In this document: positions 50,560-61,238 of the stretch, in pieces
How positions within the stretch are numbered: position 1 is the stretch's first letter
Layout: each line of letters begins with the position of its first letter
Program-made: the position numbers and the translations under genes
NCBI GenBank assembly: GCA_028716525.1
Contig: JAQUPQ010000006.1
Location: 78,552 to 142,551, forward strand
DNA: 64,000 bases
Source of the DNA: Terriglobia bacterium
Lineage (GTDB): Bacteria > Acidobacteriota > Terriglobia > JAIQFV01
Direction of reading: 5' to 3'
The notes under the pieces: generated by a model
The model's input: the letters and a program-made list of their open reading frames with translations, nothing else
Databases searched by the model: none
Told to the model about the DNA's origin: nothing

Positions 50560-52365
50560 TTAATAAGCGGCAACTTCCTTGCCGTCCCATGATGTCGTGC
50601 TCGCGGACGTGGGCGAAGCCATCGGCAAGATGATTCGGAAGGTTGCCCCGCCTTGCGGTTGATTCTCGGCTTCGATTTTTCCGCCATAGTGCTGCACCAC
50701 CGATCGACCGACGCTCAAAGCCATCCCGGCGCCTTTGCCGACTTCCTTGGTGCTGTAGAACGGCTCAAAAATCCGCGTTGGATCCTTGATTCCCGGCCCG
50801 TCATCGGTAATCGTCAACACCGAGGCCTCTCCCTGCAGTTGCGTCGAGATCGTGATGGTGCCCCTTGGACGGACCCCGGCAATAGCTTCCACACCATTCT
50901 TCAAAATGCTTTGAATGACAAACCGCATGCGATTGGGGTCGACACTCACGATTCCGGCATCTGTACTAAAGCGTCTGCGGGCTTCAATTTGATGGGCCTC
51001 AAAATCCTTCTCCATGCCGCTCATCGCTTGGGTTACCAGTTCATTCATGCTGATCGCTTCCACCTTATGATCGGGGATGCGCACAAAATTCTGCAGATCC
51101 TCCACCACCCGGCGCGAGCGTGCCGCCGCCTGCAAAATGCGTTCGAAGCGATGTTTGAGTTTGGGATCGAGGTGGGGATCCTGCAGCGAAAGTTCAGAGA
51201 ATCCCATGACGGTCGTCAGCGGATTGTTCAGTTCGTGGGCCGCGCCGGCGATCAGGCGTCCCAATGCCATGAGCTTCTCGGCGTGTTGGAGCTGCTGCTC
51301 CATGCGCTTCACTTCAGTCACATCCCGGCCCAAAGACAACATTCCCACCACTTCATTGCGAGCATCCCGCAAGGGTGTCATCGACAGGAACAGCAGACGT
51401 GTCTGCTCGTTGGACAACATCAATCGAACCTCGACCGTCGTGCTGGCCCCTTGGAGCACCTGGCGCGCCGCCTGCTCCACAATGAACAAATCTTCCGGCG
51501 ACAAATAGGCCCGGAGATCTTTCGCCTCCAGCACGTTCCGCGTCAAACCCAGCAACCTTTCGCATTCCTGGTTGGCCCATTTGAGGCGGCCCTTCCGATC
51601 CGACACATAAATGGCTTCGTGAGCGCTGTCCATTAAATTCTGAATGAAATCGCGCTGTTCCACGGCCTCGTCCCGGTGCTTTTGTGCCTCAATCCGTTCC
51701 TGCTCGAATAGAAAAATGATCATGCCGGCCGCCACGAGAGGTTTGGGCAGATTCAATAATTGGGCAATGAGCGGCATGTAATACTCCCAGCGGCGGATGA
51801 AAGGCAGGCTCAAAAATCCCACGCCCCAAAAAAGAAAGGCGTACGTCAACACCGTGATCCCGACACATGTAATTTTTTTCTTTCCTCGAAGAAAAACCCG
51901 GCCGGTCGAAAAAAGCACGCCCCCGAGTAGAAAACTCAGTTGTGAAGAGTTCAGCAGGGTTAAATAATTCCAGACCGTGTCGTGAAAGCTGGAGGTCCAC
52001 AAGACCTGTGGCCTGGCGACATGATGATAAATGTGCAGGTAACTAGAGAACAGGAAAACCGCGGCCAAGGCAATCAGCAGGGATTTTCGCGTCCGCAGAC
52101 CGAACAGCTCCTTGGCGCTGTAGTAAAAGATGACGACTGAAAACGACAATAAAAGGCGGTCAGCGAAGTCCGCCGATGGCAACCCGTTAGGAGTAACTCC
52201 GCTGATCACCTGAGCCAGATAGTGGAGTAGGGTCAATGTCCATCCCACAGTCCACAGATAAAAGTATTTCTCCCGCAGACCACGGCGGAAAAACGCAAGA
52301 AAAATGATTGCAAAGATGCCGACAGTAATGAAAACCGTGATCGAGTCAGCCAGATAGAAATCCAT
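50560..52365 (-). CDS. Membrane PAS-domain sensor histidine kinase
   Basis: 601 residues. The N-terminal 230 residues hold about seven membrane helices (DSITVFITVGIFAIIFLAFF onward). A PAS domain follows (ANQECERLLGLTRNVLEA), then HisKA with the phosphorylated His in AGAAHELNNPLTTVMGF (near residue 377) and an HATPase domain (TITDDGPGIKDPTRIFEPF, GKGAGMALSVGRSVVQHYGG). The G2-box Leu reads as Ala (GKGAGMAL). No response regulator is adjacent, so it is an orphan here. It is convergent with the M28 peptidase. Confidence 0.92.
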   Translation of the reverse strand: MDFYLADSITVFITVGIFAIIFLAFFRRGLREKYFYLWTVGWTLTLLHYLAQVISGVTPNGLPSADFADRLLLSFSVVIFYYSAKELFGLRTRKSLLIALAAVFLFSSYLHIYHHVARPQVLWTSSFHDTVWNYLTLLNSSQLSFLLGGVLFSTGRVFLRGKKKITCVGITVLTYAFLFWGVGFLSLPFIRRWEYYMPLIAQLLNLPKPLVAAGMIIFLFEQERIEAQKHRDEAVEQRDFIQNLMDSAHEAIYVSDRKGRLKWANQECERLLGLTRNVLEAKDLRAYLSPEDLFIVEQAARQVLQGASTTVEVRLMLSNEQTRLLFLSMTPLRDARNEVVGMLSLGRDVTEVKRMEQQLQHAEKLMALGRLIAGAAHELNNPLTTVMGFSELSLQDPHLDPKLKHRFERILQAAARSRRVVEDLQNFVRIPDHKVEAISMNELVTQAMSGMEKDFEAHQIEARRRFSTDAGIVSVDPNRMRFVIQSILKNGVEAIAGVRPRGTITISTQLQGEASVLTITDDGPGIKDPTRIFEPFYSTKEVGKGAGMALSVGRSVVQHYGGKIEAENQPQGGATFRIILPMASPTSASTTSWDGKEVAAY

Positions 52366-52786
52366 AACAGCCTCACAATGCGCCGCTATTCGGCGCCGCT
52401 TCTCTCTTTATCGACTTCATCCCTGCTAAACTTTAATGGATTGTGCACGGGTAGACCTGTAGATAGCTGAACCCTACAGCATCCAGTTGGCTTTAGAACT
52501 AGCCAAGGCTCATCCCTGAACGGCCCGTAACCCTATGCGTGAGATGATGTTCACTCTTTATGCGGGGACGCCCGAGCACCCCGAAATACACCGGCCCGTA
52601 GGCCGGTCCATACGCGATTCATTCTCTGCTTCGAATTCGGAAATTTCAAGCCACAAAACAACTATTCTTGCCGCCCCTCCCCAACTTCGTTTGACACCGC
52701 CCGACCGGAGCCGTAGTATCCCGACTATCGGTCCAATCAAGATGCTTGGCTTTTTTTCGCACCCGCGTGTTGCCTCCGGAGGATTC
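52366..52786. other. Divergent intergenic region histidine kinase / DUF711 gene
   Basis: 421 bases between divergent genes. The DUF711 frame remains open upstream to 52535, but the Shine-Dalgarno CCGGAGGATTC and membrane anchor mark 52787 as the start. I see no RNA gene or clear promoter. Confidence 0.4.
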
Positions 52787-54073
52787 ATGAATACCAAAAG
52801 ATGGGCCCTGGCCCTAATTATTTTGGCCCTGGCTTCTTTCGGGTTGGGATACTTTCTGTTAGCGCAAGCCCCTCGGCCGACTTTGACATCCAGTTTGCGG
52901 CCAAAAGACAATGCCTTCAAAATTCGCGCCATCACCGCGTTTATTTCAATCGATCCCGCTCAAGTCGACAAGAACGTTGAGGGGGCTGCTCAATTTCTGA
53001 ATGCGGCCCGGTCGCGTTTTCAAAAAGCCGGATACGAAGTGCAAACCATCCGAATCGCTACTCAGCCATTTCCGGAATACACACGCGGTCTGTCGCGTGT
53101 TCAGAGTCGGAACTTCATGAAACACCTCGATACCTTGGCAGTTCAAAAGGGTGTGGATTTGTCCGTCGGACCCGGCATTCGCGAGAATGAATATGATTTT
53201 GACCAAATTGAATTGTTGGTCGATGTTCTGGCTCAAGCCAAGACCACCAACAGCAGCGTGACGGTGGCCTCGCCGCAAAAAGGAGTGCAAATACGATCTA
53301 TTCAGGCTGCGGCCCAGGTGATCAAACACCTCTCGACAGACAGCAAAGGCGGGATCGGCAACTTCAGTTTCGCGGCCGCTGCCAATTGTCCGCCGGGCAT
53401 CCCGTTTTTTCCGACGGCCTATCAGGAGGGAGCCAGCCGCCAGTTTGCACTCGCCATTCAAAGTGCCAGCCTGGTCTCGAAAGCGTTTTCCTCTTCTCAC
53501 TCATTCCAGGAAGCCAAAGCCAAGCTCAAGGACCTCTATGAATCCCAACTGCAGCCCGTGGAAGTGATTGCCCGGGATTTGGCTACCTCCTCCCATTGGT
53601 CGTATGAAGGCATGGATGTCTCCACGGCGCCACTGGGGGAAGTTTCCATCGGAAGCGCCATCGAATCGCTCTCCGGAGTCCCCTTTGGAGATCATGGAAC
53701 ATTGGCCGTGGCGGCCTTGATCACAGACGTGATCAAAAACTTGCCCCTTAAGCTGACCGGCTATTCGGGCCTCATGATTCCGGTTATGGAAGACGCCACC
53801 ATCGCGCGACGCGCTGCGGAAGGTCACGTGACACTCGACAAGCTACTGATGTTTTCCTCCGTCTGCGCTACGGGAATTGATGTGGCGCCGATTCCCGGCG
53901 ACACTTCCGTGGAACAGATCTACAAGATCATCCTGGATGTGGCCACCCTTTCGACAAAACTCCATAAACCCCTGGCCGTCCGGTTGCTGGTGGTCCCGGG
54001 CAAGTCCGTAGGCGAGATGACGGCCTTTAACGACCCGTTTCTCGTGAACACCAAAGTGATGTCGGTGAAATGA
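52787..54073 (+). CDS. DUF711 family protein with N-terminal membrane anchor
   Basis: About 428 residues. The body matches the DUF711/UPF0210 family: FKIRAITAFISIDPAQ, DLSVGPGIRENEYDF, CPPGIPFFPTAYQEG, GEVSIGSAIESLSGVPFGDH and TGYSGLMIPVMEDATIARRA. The family has a glycyl-radical-enzyme-like fold and no proven reaction. This member begins with a signal or anchor helix (WALALIILALASFGLGYFLL), which is unusual, so it probably works at or outside the membrane. It is convergent with the hcr-type operon. Confidence 0.85.
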   Translation: MNTKRWALALIILALASFGLGYFLLAQAPRPTLTSSLRPKDNAFKIRAITAFISIDPAQVDKNVEGAAQFLNAARSRFQKAGYEVQTIRIATQPFPEYTRGLSRVQSRNFMKHLDTLAVQKGVDLSVGPGIRENEYDFDQIELLVDVLAQAKTTNSSVTVASPQKGVQIRSIQAAAQVIKHLSTDSKGGIGNFSFAAAANCPPGIPFFPTAYQEGASRQFALAIQSASLVSKAFSSSHSFQEAKAKLKDLYESQLQPVEVIARDLATSSHWSYEGMDVSTAPLGEVSIGSAIESLSGVPFGDHGTLAVAALITDVIKNLPLKLTGYSGLMIPVMEDATIARRAAEGHVTLDKLLMFSSVCATGIDVAPIPGDTSVEQIYKIILDVATLSTKLHKPLAVRLLVVPGKSVGEMTAFNDPFLVNTKVMSVK

Positions 54074-54143
54074 CGTCAGGCGAGAATATCCTGGCGGATT
54101 TGCCAAGACAGACAAAGCTTCAGGAAGGCAGATTCTAAAACTC

Positions 54144-54286
54144 ACCGCAGAGGCGCAGAGTTCGCAGAGGAAGGCGCGGAAATAAAGACAAAATCAGAAT
54201 TCATTCCTGGGTGTGTTCTGTAAGGGCGTGTTCTTGGTGGTGCTTGAACCTCAGCGTTTTCTCCGCGAACTCTGCGCCTCTGCGGT
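54144..54286. repeat. Inverted repeat with perfect 22-base arms
   Basis: The arm at 54144-54165 (ACCGCAGAGGCGCAGAG...) is the exact reverse complement of 54265-54286. The centre is about 100 bases. It fills the gap between the convergent DUF711 and hcrB ends. The CGCAGAG words match other intergenic repeats here and a partial copy at 59662-59708. Confidence 0.75.
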
Positions 54287-54295
54287 AAATGGCCG

Positions 54296-55300
54296 TCAGG
54301 ATTTCCGCGGGTGTCGCAGATCTTTCAAGGCTGCTTCCACGAACGGTCGGACCATTTCCTTGCGCCAATACATGAGGAAATCGGTGTTGTCGAGCGGTTT
54401 GGCAATAGCATGGGCCGCCGTGGCCGCCGCATGGATGGAAGCGTCGTCAAGGGGACGGCCCACCAACATTCCCTCCGCTTCGGGGACTCGCATGGCATGC
54501 GGGGCGATGGCCCCCAAAACGAGGCGGGCCTCTCGAACGGTTTCATCATCTGCTTCGAACCACACACACGCCGCCACCCCCAGCACTGGAAAATCAAACG
54601 ATCCGCGTCGTCGGAGTTTCCGATAGCTGGCACGCCAGTGCCCTGTCGGAGGAAGGATAATTTCAGTCAACAACTCGCCGTGTTCTTTGGTGTGGTAACG
54701 AATGCCGTCAAACTCCGTGTAAAGCTCCGCGACGGGAATGGTTCGTTCCCCTTTCGCCGAGACCAGTTTCACGCCTGCGCCCAGGGCGATCATGACCGGA
54801 ACTTCGTCGGACGACTGCACCGCCCAGCAGATCTTCGAACCCGGCGCCACCCAGCACGTGTCGCCATCCTTTTTCAAACAAAAGTGGATTCCCCGCCGCC
54901 ACTCGTAGTTCTGATCGTAGTAATTGCAGCGCGTGTCGAGGAGTAAATTCCCGCCGATCGTGCCCATGTTCTGGAGCAAGGGCGTGGAAATCAACCGGGC
55001 GGCCTCCGCCACCACCGGATAATATTTTCGAACCTTGCGGTTCTCGATCAGCTCCGTCAAAGTCACCGCCGCGCCGATCGTTAAGCCCGCGGAAAGCGGA
55101 TCGCCCGAAATCCTCTTCAACGCGGCAATGCCTTCCAAGCCGATCACCACGCGGGGCGTCTGCTGGCGGCGCTTCATGTTGGGATAGAGGTCGGTTCCCC
55201 CGGCGACAAACTGCCCATCCATTCCGGCGCCGCCCATGAGTTTGACCGCCGTGGAAATGGTGGTCGGGGCAAAGTATTCAAATTTCGGCAACCGCATCAT
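54296..55300 (-). CDS. hcrB: FAD subunit of molybdenum hydroxylase, 4-hydroxybenzoyl-CoA reductase beta type
   Basis: 334 residues of the CoxM/HcrB family. FAD binding is seen in FVAGGTDLYPNMK and MGTIGGNLLLDTR. Between them and the C-terminal domain lies an extra loop with Cys125, Cys141, Cys149 and Cys158 (spacing 16, 8, 9). This is the spacing I recall for the additional 4Fe-4S cluster of 4-hydroxybenzoyl-CoA reductase beta subunit, which most xanthine-oxidase relatives lack. The enzyme would reductively remove the para-hydroxyl to give benzoyl-CoA. It lies three bases downstream of a PLP-enzyme gene and is last in the operon. Confidence 0.85.
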   Translation of the reverse strand: MMRLPKFEYFAPTTISTAVKLMGGAGMDGQFVAGGTDLYPNMKRRQQTPRVVIGLEGIAALKRISGDPLSAGLTIGAAVTLTELIENRKVRKYYPVVAEAARLISTPLLQNMGTIGGNLLLDTRCNYYDQNYEWRRGIHFCLKKDGDTCWVAPGSKICWAVQSSDEVPVMIALGAGVKLVSAKGERTIPVAELYTEFDGIRYHTKEHGELLTEIILPPTGHWRASYRKLRRRGSFDFPVLGVAACVWFEADDETVREARLVLGAIAPHAMRVPEAEGMLVGRPLDDASIHAAATAAHAIAKPLDNTDFLMYWRKEMVRPFVEAALKDLRHPRKS

Positions 55301-55303
55301 GGT

Positions 55304-56317
55304 CTAACGTTTGGCCTTTCGTCGGGGCTTGGAGATTTTGAATGGCAGGTGATCCACATCCACGTTGCCGCCCGAAAGAATGATTCCCACCCTTTTTCCG
55401 GCCATACCGGAGATTTTATGAAACAGAGCCGCGGCCACAGGGACGGCACTGGACGGCTCAATGATGATTTTCATCCGCTCCCACACATGCCGCATGGCCG
55501 CCACAATCTCGTCTTCCTCCACGGTGACGATGTCGTCGACGAGCTCTCGAATCACCGCAAAGGTTTTTTCACCCAGCGAAGATCGCAGACCGTCGGCAAT
55601 CGTTTTTGGATTTGTTTGTGGAATCAATTTTCCCGATTTCTTGGATCGCCGTGCGTCATCGGCGCCATGAGGCTCACATCCAATAACTTTCAACTGCGGA
55701 TGGAGGGACTTGGCCACAATGGCCGTGCCGCTGACCAAACCGCCTCCCCCCACGGGAGCCAGAATCATATCCGGAGGCGCGGCACTACCCTCCTGCAATT
55801 GTTCCAGCAGCTCCAGGGCACAAGTGCCCTGTCCCGCCATGACGTGATGGTTGTTGTAAGGATGAATCAAATAGACTTCCTTTTCAGCCATCAGCCGCGC
55901 CGTGGTGGATTCGCGGGCGGCCAAAGTGGGTTCGCAGAATGTGATACGGCCGCCATATCCCTTGATCGCCGCCACTTTCGGAGCCGGGGCATTCGAGGGA
56001 ACCACAATATAGGCCTTGATTCCGCGGAAACTTGCCGCCAGGGAAAGCGCGGCCGCATGATTTCCGGACGAATGCGTGACCACGCCGCGACGCGCAATCT
56101 CTTCACTTAACATCAGGACCGCGTTGGTGGCTCCACGGGCTTTGAACGCTCCGCCCTTCTGAAAGTTTTCACATTTGAAAAACAACTGGGCCCCGGCCAT
56201 GGCATCCAGCGCACGACAGGTCATCACGGGGGTGCGATGAATATGCGGACGGATGCGGGCGTAGGCTTCACGAATGGTTTCAAGATCAGGTCGGGCATCG
56301 AGTTGTACGGTCGTCAT
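55304..56317 (-). CDS. Threonine/serine dehydratase-like PLP enzyme
   Basis: 337 residues of fold-type II. The PLP lysine is in QKGGAFKARGATNA; the substrate loop is HSSGNHAAALS; the phosphate cup is PVGGGGLVSG; IEPSSAVPVAA and SGGNVDVDHLPF complete the family pattern. The single catalytic domain without an ACT domain fits catabolic threonine dehydratase, serine racemase or hydroxyaspartate ammonia-lyase. It is lodged between two subunits of a molybdenum hydroxylase, with a 3-base gap to hcrB, so it is co-transcribed with them. Its role in the pathway is unclear. Confidence 0.88.
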   Translation of the reverse strand: MTTVQLDARPDLETIREAYARIRPHIHRTPVMTCRALDAMAGAQLFFKCENFQKGGAFKARGATNAVLMLSEEIARRGVVTHSSGNHAAALSLAASFRGIKAYIVVPSNAPAPKVAAIKGYGGRITFCEPTLAARESTTARLMAEKEVYLIHPYNNHHVMAGQGTCALELLEQLQEGSAAPPDMILAPVGGGGLVSGTAIVAKSLHPQLKVIGCEPHGADDARRSKKSGKLIPQTNPKTIADGLRSSLGEKTFAVIRELVDDIVTVEEDEIVAAMRHVWERMKIIIEPSSAVPVAAALFHKISGMAGKRVGIILSGGNVDVDHLPFKISKPRRKAKR

Positions 56318-56356
56318 GGCTGCCTTCCGTTCCTACAAAAACCAAAATCCAACGCA

Positions 56357-58867
56357 TCACTCCTTGGCGTGCACAGCCTCGCGAAGGAGTTCCTTCCCGT
56401 CGCCGCCTTCCCAGGGCGTTCGAACACGAACGGGATCCGGCCAGTCAAACGATGGGATTGTGTGCGGTCCATAGCGATGCGGCTCCCGCGTGCCCAAGGT
56501 GACGCCGGCTTCTTGGGGGGAATGCTCTTCTCCCTTCGAGCGGAGAGCCGCCAACACTTTATCCGGCGTAATAGGTATTTCATCAATTCGGACCCCCACG
56601 GCATCATAGACGGCATTGGCAATGACGGGAGGGACCGGAAGCAGCGGGCCTTGTCCGACCTCCTTGGCGCCAAAAGGTCCCTGAGGATCCGGGTCTTCAA
56701 TCAAGAACGTTTTCACGTCGCACATTTCCAGTGTGGTGGGAGATTTGTATTCCAGCAGGCTGGGAAATTTATGCACGGTGTTGCGGTTGCCGCGATAACT
56801 CATTTCCTCCATGAGCGCCTCGCCCAAACCCATGTATACGGACCCTTCCACTTGTCCCATCACCAGCGCCGGATTGATACTCTTGCCTACGTCATGGGCA
56901 ATCCAGATGCGATCCACGCGCACGATGCCGGTTTGCGGATCAACCTGGACTTCCGCCACAGCCGCCGTGTAGCTGTACGCCGGAGAAGGCCCCACGCCGG
57001 CGCCCTTGTACTTTCCATGTGAAACCGGTGGCGTGTAGCTGCCGACCGTTCCGATGGTGCCGAATTTGGTCTCAGCCAGTTGGACCGCCTGAGCGAATGA
57101 AATTCCAGCTTCGGGTTTCTCCACATCAAACACTCGACCGTCCGCAAAGGCCACGCGCGAAACCGGAACCCCATACTTTTCTGTAAATGCCTGCACCAGC
57201 AAATCGCGGGCGCGCTCCGCCGCTTGAAGGGCGGCATTGCCGCTCATCAAAGTAACCCGGGATGAATAGCTGCCCAGATCCACGGGCGTCAGATCGGTGT
57301 CGGCGGTCAAAACACGAATGTCAAACGGATCGATGCCGAGCACCTCCGCAACAATGTAAGCCAGGATGGAGTCCGAACCCTGGCCGATGTCGATGGAGCC
57401 GCACATGACGCACACGCCGCCTTGTCGGTCCAGGCGCAATTGCACGCCGGTGTGCGGCATGTTGTTCCAGTAAATGGGAAGCCCGGCGCCGCTCAGATAA
57501 GATCCACAGGCCAGGCCGACGCCTTGCCCGTAAGGCAATTTTCCAAATTTCTTTTTAAAGCCACTGGCTTCGACAACCTTATCGATACACGCGGCCAGAC
57601 CTGTTGAGCCCACACGCAGATAATTGGCAGTCAGGGAATTGGGTTGAATCAGGTGATCCCTGCGGATCGTCACGGGATCAATTCCCAGCTCTGCCGCGAT
57701 CTTGTCCAACTGGACCTCCAGCGCAAAACGAGGCTGGGGAGTCCCATGCCCCCGTTTCGGACCGCACGGCGGCTTGTTGGTGAATACGCGCACACCCTCG
57801 AACTTATAATTGGCGATCGGATAGGTCACCGTCTGCAGGGCGCCGGTGTAGTACGTCGAAGCCACTCCATAACTGCCGTAAGCGCCGCCATCGAGAAAAG
57901 TTCGAAAATGCATGGCGGTGATGGCGCCGTCTTTCTTCACACCGGTTTTCACCCACATCAATACCGGATGCCGGCCTCGATGGGCGTAGAACACCTCTTC
58001 GCGAGTCAGCGTGACCTTGACCGGCCGGCCGGTCATCAGAGCCAATTTCGCAACGATCATTTCGTGTTGGAAGGGATCGCTTTTTCCGCCAAATCCGCCC
58101 CCATTGGGCGTCGCAATGACGCGAATACGGCTGCCCGGCATCTCGAGAACTTTCGCCAGGGCGCGGTGGACATAATGCGGAGTCTGCGTCGAACTCCATA
58201 AGCACAGCTTTCCGTCGCCGTCCACCTCCGCCAATGCGGCGTGCTGCTCCATGGGAAGATGGGTGCTGCCCTCATAAAAGAAAACGTCTTCGCGGACCCG
58301 GTCGGCTTCCCGAAAACCGGCTTCGACATCGCCGAATTCCAGGGCCACCACTTTGTGGATGTTTCCACTTTCGCCGTAGGTGTGAATCCGCCACGATTCG
58401 CTTTCGTCGCCGTTGCCGGCCGGTCCTTTCGACTTGGGTCCGGACAACGATTCCGGAATGGAGGAGAAAGACGGCAACGGTTCGTACTCCACCTCGATGG
58501 CGTTCATGGCTTCAAATGCCGTGTCTTCATCGAGCGCCGCCACGGCCGCGACGGGATCGCCGACAAACCGCACCTTGTCGATACACAAGGCATGCTCGTC
58601 CTCACTGACCGGCAAAATTCCATACGCGATGGGAAGCAGTTGACCCGTCAGCACCGCCACCACGCCGGCCAACTTCTCTGCTTGGGACGTCTCGATTTTT
58701 TTGATGAGGGCATGTGGCACAGGACTGCGGAGAATTTTGCAGTACAGCATGCGGGGGCGCACCAGGTCGTCGGCAAATTTTGTCAGACCCATGACCTTGG
58801 CGGCCGCATCCACTTTGCGGTAGGGCTTGCCGACGACTCGGGTTGGTTTGGGGTTCGTTTTGCTCAT
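56357..58867 (-). CDS. hcrA: Molybdopterin-binding subunit of xanthine-oxidase family enzyme (HcrA type)
   Basis: 836 residues, the large catalytic subunit. The a/b hammerhead domain comes first (KVMGLTKFADDLVRPRMLYC), then Moco-binding segments (TPNGGFGGKSDPFQHE, GSIDIGQGSDSILAYIVAEV, GSYSSRVTLMSGNAALQAAE) and the active-site region GAKEVGQGPLLPVPPVIANA. Length and order are those of the XDH/CoxL family. The 4-hydroxybenzoyl-CoA reductase assignment rests on the neighbouring HcrB-type subunit and the box genes, not on this sequence alone. It lies 24 bases after the 2Fe-2S subunit gene. Confidence 0.85.
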   Translation of the reverse strand: MSKTNPKPTRVVGKPYRKVDAAAKVMGLTKFADDLVRPRMLYCKILRSPVPHALIKKIETSQAEKLAGVVAVLTGQLLPIAYGILPVSEDEHALCIDKVRFVGDPVAAVAALDEDTAFEAMNAIEVEYEPLPSFSSIPESLSGPKSKGPAGNGDESESWRIHTYGESGNIHKVVALEFGDVEAGFREADRVREDVFFYEGSTHLPMEQHAALAEVDGDGKLCLWSSTQTPHYVHRALAKVLEMPGSRIRVIATPNGGGFGGKSDPFQHEMIVAKLALMTGRPVKVTLTREEVFYAHRGRHPVLMWVKTGVKKDGAITAMHFRTFLDGGAYGSYGVASTYYTGALQTVTYPIANYKFEGVRVFTNKPPCGPKRGHGTPQPRFALEVQLDKIAAELGIDPVTIRRDHLIQPNSLTANYLRVGSTGLAACIDKVVEASGFKKKFGKLPYGQGVGLACGSYLSGAGLPIYWNNMPHTGVQLRLDRQGGVCVMCGSIDIGQGSDSILAYIVAEVLGIDPFDIRVLTADTDLTPVDLGSYSSRVTLMSGNAALQAAERARDLLVQAFTEKYGVPVSRVAFADGRVFDVEKPEAGISFAQAVQLAETKFGTIGTVGSYTPPVSHGKYKGAGVGPSPAYSYTAAVAEVQVDPQTGIVRVDRIWIAHDVGKSINPALVMGQVEGSVYMGLGEALMEEMSYRGNRNTVHKFPSLLEYKSPTTLEMCDVKTFLIEDPDPQGPFGAKEVGQGPLLPVPPVIANAVYDAVGVRIDEIPITPDKVLAALRSKGEEHSPQEAGVTLGTREPHRYGPHTIPSFDWPDPVRVRTPWEGGDGKELLREAVHAKE

Positions 58868-58891
58868 CTTTTTCCGCGATGACTCAAACGT

Positions 58892-59434
58892 TTACTTTAA
58901 ACCCAGTACGACTTCTTCCGGAACCTCCGCCGCCTCTCCCCGCATTCGAGCGGCGGCGAGTTCGACGGCCTCGTAAATCTTGATATAGCCGGTGCAGCGG
59001 CACAGATTCCCCGACAACGCCTCTTTGATATCATCCCGCGTGGGTTTGGAGTTTTTCTCAAGCAATTCCTTCGCGGTCAGCAGGAAACCCGGCGTGCAAT
59101 AACCGCACTGTGCCGCGCCTAAATCGGCGAATGCGGTTTGAAGAGGATGGAGTGATCCATCCGCAAGCTGCATACCTTCAACCGTGGTTACTTCGCGCCC
59201 TTCCACCGTCAGCCCCAGAACCAAACACGACAGAACCGGTTTCCTGTCGACCAACACCGCGCAGGTGCCGCATTCTCCCAGTTCGCAACCATGCTTTGTT
59301 CCGGTGAGATTCAAATCTTCGCGCAACACTTCCAGCAGTGTCTTGTGCGGGGCAAACGCCACTTCGCACGGCTCTCCATTCAAGGTGAAAGCAATATGAA
59401 CCTTCTGTGTTTTTCTCTTGAGTTTCTTAGCCAC
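58892..59434 (-). CDS. hcrC: 2Fe-2S subunit of xanthine-oxidase family enzyme (HcrC type)
   Basis: 180 residues with the two expected clusters. The plant-type ferredoxin motif is seen in KHGCELGECGTCAVLVDRKP with the fourth Cys in VLSCLVLG. The second cluster is in QCGYCTPGFLLTAKELLEK and SGNLCRCTGYIKIYEAV. It carries electrons between the Mo site and FAD. It is the first gene of the four-gene operon hcrC-hcrA-PLP gene-hcrB. Confidence 0.9.
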   Translation of the reverse strand: MAKKLKRKTQKVHIAFTLNGEPCEVAFAPHKTLLEVLREDLNLTGTKHGCELGECGTCAVLVDRKPVLSCLVLGLTVEGREVTTVEGMQLADGSLHPLQTAFADLGAAQCGYCTPGFLLTAKELLEKNSKPTRDDIKEALSGNLCRCTGYIKIYEAVELAAARMRGEAAEVPEEVVLGLK

Positions 59435-59723
59435 GGTTTCCGTTTCTGCGCTCGCTCCGCGTCTTTGCCTCGAAAATAGCTTTGGTAGCGCCGGCAGTTC
59501 TTTATGCCGGCGATTATCTGTCGCCCGGGTAGCGCTCGCCCCGATGCATCGGAGCAGCGGTGTTCTTCAAGTTTCTGTCGCCCGCCTAGGCGGGCTGGGC
59601 GATCTTATCTGTCCGCAAGATTGTCAGTCCAGTCCCCCGCGGGGGATCGTGGCTACCAAATCTTTTCTCCGCGTTTCCTCTGCGCCCTCTGCGTCTCTGC
59701 GGTGAGGTTTTACTCCGAGAACT
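59435..59723. other. Repeat-rich intergenic region between hcrC and boxB
   Basis: This 289-base gap holds GTAGCGCCGGC/GCCGGCG-type words (near 59488-59520), a CCCGCCTAGGCGGGC palindrome near 59580-59594, and at 59662-59708 a CTCTGCG-rich copy of the repeat seen at 54144-54286. It splits the locus into two transcription units, box and hcr. Confidence 0.55.
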
Positions 59724-61139
<1,416 letters not shown>

Positions 61140-61238
61140 GCCTCACCCATCTGGGGCAAAAAATTTTCAAACTTCAGACGGGTCTGACCTGTCGGACCCT
61201 TCGGATCAGTCTGACCCCTGACACCTGATACCTGCTTT

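Noticed and set aside
61171..61233. GTCTGACC-type repeats between boxC and boxB
   Set aside because: Two short direct words and a weak palindrome are present, but they are too degenerate to call a repeat element with confidence.
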